From: Isohypsibius dastychi
Taxonomy: Eukaryota > Tardigrada > Eutardigrada > Parachela > Isohypsibiidae
Direction of reading: 5' to 3'
DNA length: 12,050 bases
Assembly (NCBI GenBank): GCA_034696485.1
Contig: JAQIWT010001182.1
Location: 1-12,050, forward strand
Within the stretch, counting starts at the first letter, position 1; the number at the start of each line of letters is the position of its first letter. Below are positions 9,098-12,050 of this stretch, piece after piece. The notes beneath the pieces were generated by a model, which saw only the letters and a program-made list of their open reading frames with translations, was not told the DNA's origin and ran no database searches. Both the position numbers and the translations under genes were made by a program.

Positions 9098-9756
9098 ATG
9101 ACAACAAATATGGCCGACAAAGAGAAGGATTCCCTCATACCATCTCCGAGTTCTTCAGAGTCGGATTCAGAATCTTCGGATCAGTCAAGAAATAAATCAA
9201 TTTTGGAACAGTCTTCTTCTTCGGATTCATCGTCAGATTCTGACTCTGATTCCAGATCACGCTCCAGATCTTGTTCGGGCTCGCACTCATCTGGTTCCGA
9301 CCGGTCTTCTGCAAAAGCGAGCTCAGTGTGTGATGAGAAATACCGGTGTCAGTATTCGAAACGCCAACGGGATGACAGTCCCGATTATCGGCAGAGTCGG
9401 CGGATAACAAGGTAAATGTGACAAACTCTAGTTTGGCCGTATGTATATATTTTGATGATCCCTCAATTATCTCAAATATTGTAATTCTATTCCACTGTTC
9501 AACCAAGTTATAGCAGTTTTCATTCTGGTAAGCCTACTTTGATGATAGGTTGTGAATGAACGACAGTTTGTAGTGTATTAATGAATAACCATTCCCCTCC
9601 CCTGAACCGATGACATTCATATTACAATTACAGCGAATGTTTGGCGGACATTCAAGATCTCTTTATTTTAGCTCGCGGAAACCACCTGCACCTCTTCCGT
9701 CAGCCAAACCAAGAAACATCCCCAAGTCTGCTTTCGTACACAGTGCAAGACGATGA
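9098..9756 (+). CDS. Small Ser/Arg/Asp-rich protein (two exons), probably nuclear
   Basis: Exon 1 is 9098-9411, ending at AG|GTAAATG, and exon 2 is 9672-9756, after the acceptor CTTTATTTTAG. Together they give 399 nt, 132 residues plus TGA. A second in-frame ATG at 9110 (context AATATGGCC) may be the true start. Residues about 15-70 are low-complexity Ser with Asp/Glu and then Ser/Arg dipeptides (SSDSSSDSDSDSRSRSRS). They are followed by a basic stretch (KRQRDDSPDYRQSRRIT) and a Pro/Lys-rich tail (KPPAPLPSAKPRN). This composition is typical of phosphorylated SR-type nuclear or RNA-processing proteins, but there is no RNA recognition motif or other named domain. The specific identity is not recognised. 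An alternative acceptor at 9633 would give a different C-terminus ending at 9763. The coding call rests on composition plus a consistent splice junction. Confidence 0.55.
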
Positions 9757-9763
9757 ACTGTGA

Positions 9764-10931
9764 TGAGTCACTGAACTCTGACCGCTACATTTTTTAAGAA
9801 TCGCTTGAGGTTACTATCTTGTCAATGTTCTTAAACCGGGTCGGACGTACCCAGATCATGTGTGAAGCAAAATTGATCACTTTTTCGACGGGCAATTTTT
9901 AAAGTAAAAGCGCATACGTCCGAAAGTGTCTATGAGCTTGTGAGAATGTGTGTTTTCAACAATGCAGAGATGCAACAGTAATGCGGCATCATGAAAATGA
10001 TTACCAAGAGTCATGAAATTCGGGCTTTCGGAATTTGCTCGACTGGAAGTTGCTTTTGTAAGCACCAACGTTACGCAGACTTGCTTACAGAATCCATTCG
10101 TCTGCTTTCTCATACCGAATTTCGAATCTCTAACGTACTAGTACTTCTCGGTTTTCAGTGGTTAATTGTGAAACGAATCTGCTGAAGCTGACACACAAAC
10201 GGCAAAACTTCTTTCTAAAACGTCATAAAACTTCACTTAGATCCATCCCAAGAGTAATGTCACTGCACGGTGCTACTGCAATCTTTCGGCTTATTTACGA
10301 ACAAACTGCCATGGTGTAGGCGGTGAGGGGTTCGCAGATCCGAATATCCGACCAAGCCTACTGACCGTATGTGCTGATATGTGGCGCTGGGCCCTTTGTA
10401 AAACGTTTTGGTACAACGGGGCGTGTGAAGTGTGTTTTCTTAACGAAAAAGTGACCTTTTCACACATTGATCTGTAGTACACCATAGCTTGAGTAAAAGT
10501 TCCGCGCCTTTCAAGTTCTGAACTCTGTTAAGTTTTCGTTTTTCTTTACGAATGGCACCTCTCGTACACTATAACATGAGGGTGAACGTGAGTCAAGTTC
10601 CGTGAGCAGGGGGTTAAAGCCATAAGTTCCAGCAGGTTTGTGTAGTCCACTCTATGTACTTGGTTGATCACAGATGGCGTCAGACGCTACGCCAAACGGG
10701 ATGCGGTTGTAGACTGCGAGCCTCCCCACGAATGTTGTTATGGCTCATACACACTGAGTTTCATGTGCAGAAAAATCTACCAAGTGGACCCGTCCGTGCG
10801 TGGTTTACTGGTCCACTCACACAAGTTCGCCCCTGGGTGTGCACCCCTAGTTGTACAATACTGAAAACCCCTTTTTATTTTATTCATCAACTACAAACGC
10901 ATTCAAGGTGGGTTGTCTCAACCGCTTCAAG
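9764..10931. other. Non-coding or unrecognised stretch after the SR-rich gene
   Basis: No open frame here is supported by a domain, splice model or signal peptide. A plus-strand frame at 10664-10864 is rich in cysteine (CEPPHECC) but short, and it runs into sequence carrying the GGTCCAC-type repeat words. No canonical AATAAA was found soon after the SR-rich gene. The stretch may contain that gene's 3' untranslated region and degenerate repeat sequence. Confidence 0.4.
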
Positions 10932-11108
10932 CTAAAACAACCTTCGAACGTAGTTTCTCCTAGTTAAAACTTTTCTGTAGCTCGAAAATGAGAGGTAAAT
11001 CTCTTCAGCCAGTTCGAAAGCAGTGAGCTTGGAATCCAGATCTTTCAAAACTGCTTTTTGCTGAAGAGTGAGCTCATTATGAAACTTAGACATAGTTCTG
11101 ACTTGCAT
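10932..11108 (-). CDS. Possible small protein or exon of 58 codons, unrecognised
   Basis: A minus-strand frame from ATG (11108) to TAG (10932-10934) encodes 58 residues; a second ATG lies at 11093. The translation has the look of a charged amphipathic helix (LTLQQKAVLKDLDSKLTAFE, then LAEEIYLSFSSYRK) rather than random low-GC sequence. That is the only support. No homologue, signal peptide or flanking splice partner is recognised. It lies between repeat-bearing flanks, so it could also be a fragment of a decayed element. Confidence 0.25.
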   Translation of the reverse strand: MQVRTMSKFHNELTLQQKAVLKDLDSKLTAFELAEEIYLSFSSYRKVLTRRNYVRRLF

Positions 11109-11132
11109 AAATCTTGGTGCTCAGTAATGAAA

Positions 11133-11291
11133 GTGGTCCACATACCTGTTATAGGCGGACCAAGAACCAAGGGGCCTGAGTTACTAGTCCACATACATAG
11201 GTGGTCCACTTAAACAGGTTTCCCCCTATGTGATATATTAGGAGAAAATTCGGTTCCTATTTTGATGGTCCACATACACACAGGTCCACTT
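11133..11291. repeat. Cluster of GGTCCAC-containing short repeats
   Basis: Five copies of a word based on (G/A)GTCCAC are seen at about 11135, 11186, 11203, 11267 and 11283. They alternate between GTCCACATAC and GTCCACTTA forms, so two composite pairs (11186-11212 and 11267-11291) are about 82 nt apart. Two copies sit in the odd palindrome GTGGTCCAC (11133-11141, 11201-11209). Similar words appear near 10646, 10783 and 10808. This could be a degenerate tandem repeat or non-autonomous element; no target-site duplication or terminal inverted repeat was identified. Confidence 0.5.
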
Positions 11292-11458
11292 AGTGGGTTT
11301 TTCTGTCAGCCGAATTTCTTCGGGTCACTCAAAATATCCAACTTGAATTCAGGATCCTCTTTATTATCCATTTTCTGGTTCTAGTGTACACCCCACAAAC
11401 TTCAACACCACAGAATTTACAGTAAAGGACAATTCAGAGAAAGCTGGATACCAGTGAG

Positions 11459-11936
11459 TTAAACGTCAGGTGATACAATTTTCTGAACTGGTTTCAATGC
11501 AAACCCCAAGAAGAATGCGCCAGTCAGCAAACAGTAGAAATCCATAATCGTCAACCATGGACCAAGAGGGGTCATCCAAAACGTCCATGATAAGTGCGAA
11601 AAGAAATAGTGGTACTAAATTGTAGCAGAAAGAGATAGAACAACGAGCGATAGCCCAAGCAGTCGTGTAATGAAGATAGCGCGCAGAGCATCCTTGAATG
11701 CTACCAGGTAGTGAAATCGGCCAGCTACTGTGGTTCAGCTTGTGGGCAACCGGGCTTTCACACATGCAAGCACATGGCAAAGCGTCGAAAAACATTATTA
11801 AACAATTAAACTGCATAACAATCGTTAGCCCAGAAATTGTGAGATGAGTCGCCGTGAAGACGCTGTTCTCCCACGAACGCTCACCATTGGGAAACAAGGT
11901 CGCCACAAAATCTGCAAAAAAGAGCTGGTGTATCAT
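11459..11936 (-). CDS. Putative membrane-protein exon(s), frame unresolved, partial
   Basis: Two overlapping minus-strand frames are both unusually open and hydrophobic. Frame 1 (ATG at 11936 to stop at 11466) runs 156 codons without interruption and contains an excellent acceptor, AGCTCTTTTTTGCAG, near 11910. Frame 2, ending at TAA 11459-11461, reads a membrane-like tail (LSWTFWMTPLGPWLTIMDFY, then CLLTGAFFLGFALKPVQKI) in 11614-11459, after a possible acceptor ACAATTTAG. Its upstream part (ALRAIFITRLLGLSLVVLSL) is in the same frame but separated from it by that TAG. Frame 2 looks more like a real transmembrane protein, while frame 1 is longer. The gene may continue past the window edge. No family is named. 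Confidence 0.3.
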
Positions 11937-12000
11937 CAGATTCTACTGTTATGACACGTACAGAGTCTTTCGCTGCCAAGTGCGACCCAATCTTTATCAT
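11881..12000 (-). CDS. Possible short first exon with CxxC, partial, unrecognised
   Basis: A minus-strand frame of 39 codons opens with ATG at 12000, has an upstream in-frame stop, and ends at TGA 11881-11883. Just before that stop is a GTGAGC that could serve as a 5' splice site. The translation contains CRFCG, a CxxC pair. It overlaps the start of the hydrophobic region described separately, and the two readings cannot both be used in one transcript without splicing. Support is weak. Confidence 0.15.
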   Translation of the reverse strand: MIKIGSHLAAKDSVRVITVESDDTPALFCRFCGDLVSQW

Positions 12001-12050
12001 TTTTTTTCGTTATGAAAAACGTTTCACGGAATTTTTGAATATCATCCACA

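Noticed and set aside
9135-9506. Minus-strand 123-codon frame
   Set aside because: It is the antisense shadow of the Ser/Arg-rich exon, whose codon repeats avoid stops on the opposite strand.
10664-10864. Plus-strand Cys-containing 66-codon frame
   Set aside because: It includes GGTCCAC repeat words and has no recognisable motif or convincing splice context, so it was not called as a gene.

Overview
Eukaryotic genomic DNA, most likely from a nematode, and not a microbial or mobile-element locus. No bacterial-style operons, ribosome binding sites, tRNA/rRNA genes, CRISPR or intact transposon were seen. The clearest genes are split by many short introns (about 60-430 nt) with GT donors and pyrimidine-rich TTTCAG-type acceptors. 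One start codon sits four bases behind a strong acceptor, which is the arrangement expected of spliced-leader trans-splicing. The nematode assignment is inferred from this gene architecture and protein flavour. I ran no database search, so the species is unknown.

Left part (1-4873, minus strand): two tandem paralogous genes, B (461-2415) and A (3120-4873), were reconstructed by hand. Each has six exons, five introns at identical positions and phases, a signal peptide and six conserved cysteines. Each encodes a secreted protein of about 210 residues. A and B are about two-thirds identical by hand count and differ mostly at third codon positions, so both look functional. The core carries an Asp-rich motif (MDxDGFMRGxDDF) resembling the calcium loop of a C2-like fold. 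It may be related to the N-terminal C2-like module of nematode EGF/DSL-type secreted proteins, but no EGF repeat is present. I cannot name the family with certainty.

Middle (4874-6758): gene A is divergently arranged with a plus-strand, six-exon gene for a CDP-alcohol phosphotransferase of 211 residues. It has the complete catalytic motif DGxxAR-x8-GxxxDxxxD and resembles phosphatidylinositol synthase, but diverges after the active site. The 559-nt spacer holds both 5' regions.

Right part (6759-12050): gene-poor. A two-exon plus-strand gene at 9098-9756 encodes a small, Ser/Arg/Asp-rich, probably nuclear protein; a second acceptor would give a different C-terminus. About 2.3 kb before it shows no supportable gene. 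From about 10.6 kb onward there are dispersed GGTCCAC-containing short repeats, a 58-codon minus-strand open frame that may be coding, and a minus-strand hydrophobic region at 11459-11936 whose correct reading frame I could not settle. No functional pathway linking these genes is evident. The main coherent unit is the tandem secreted-protein pair.
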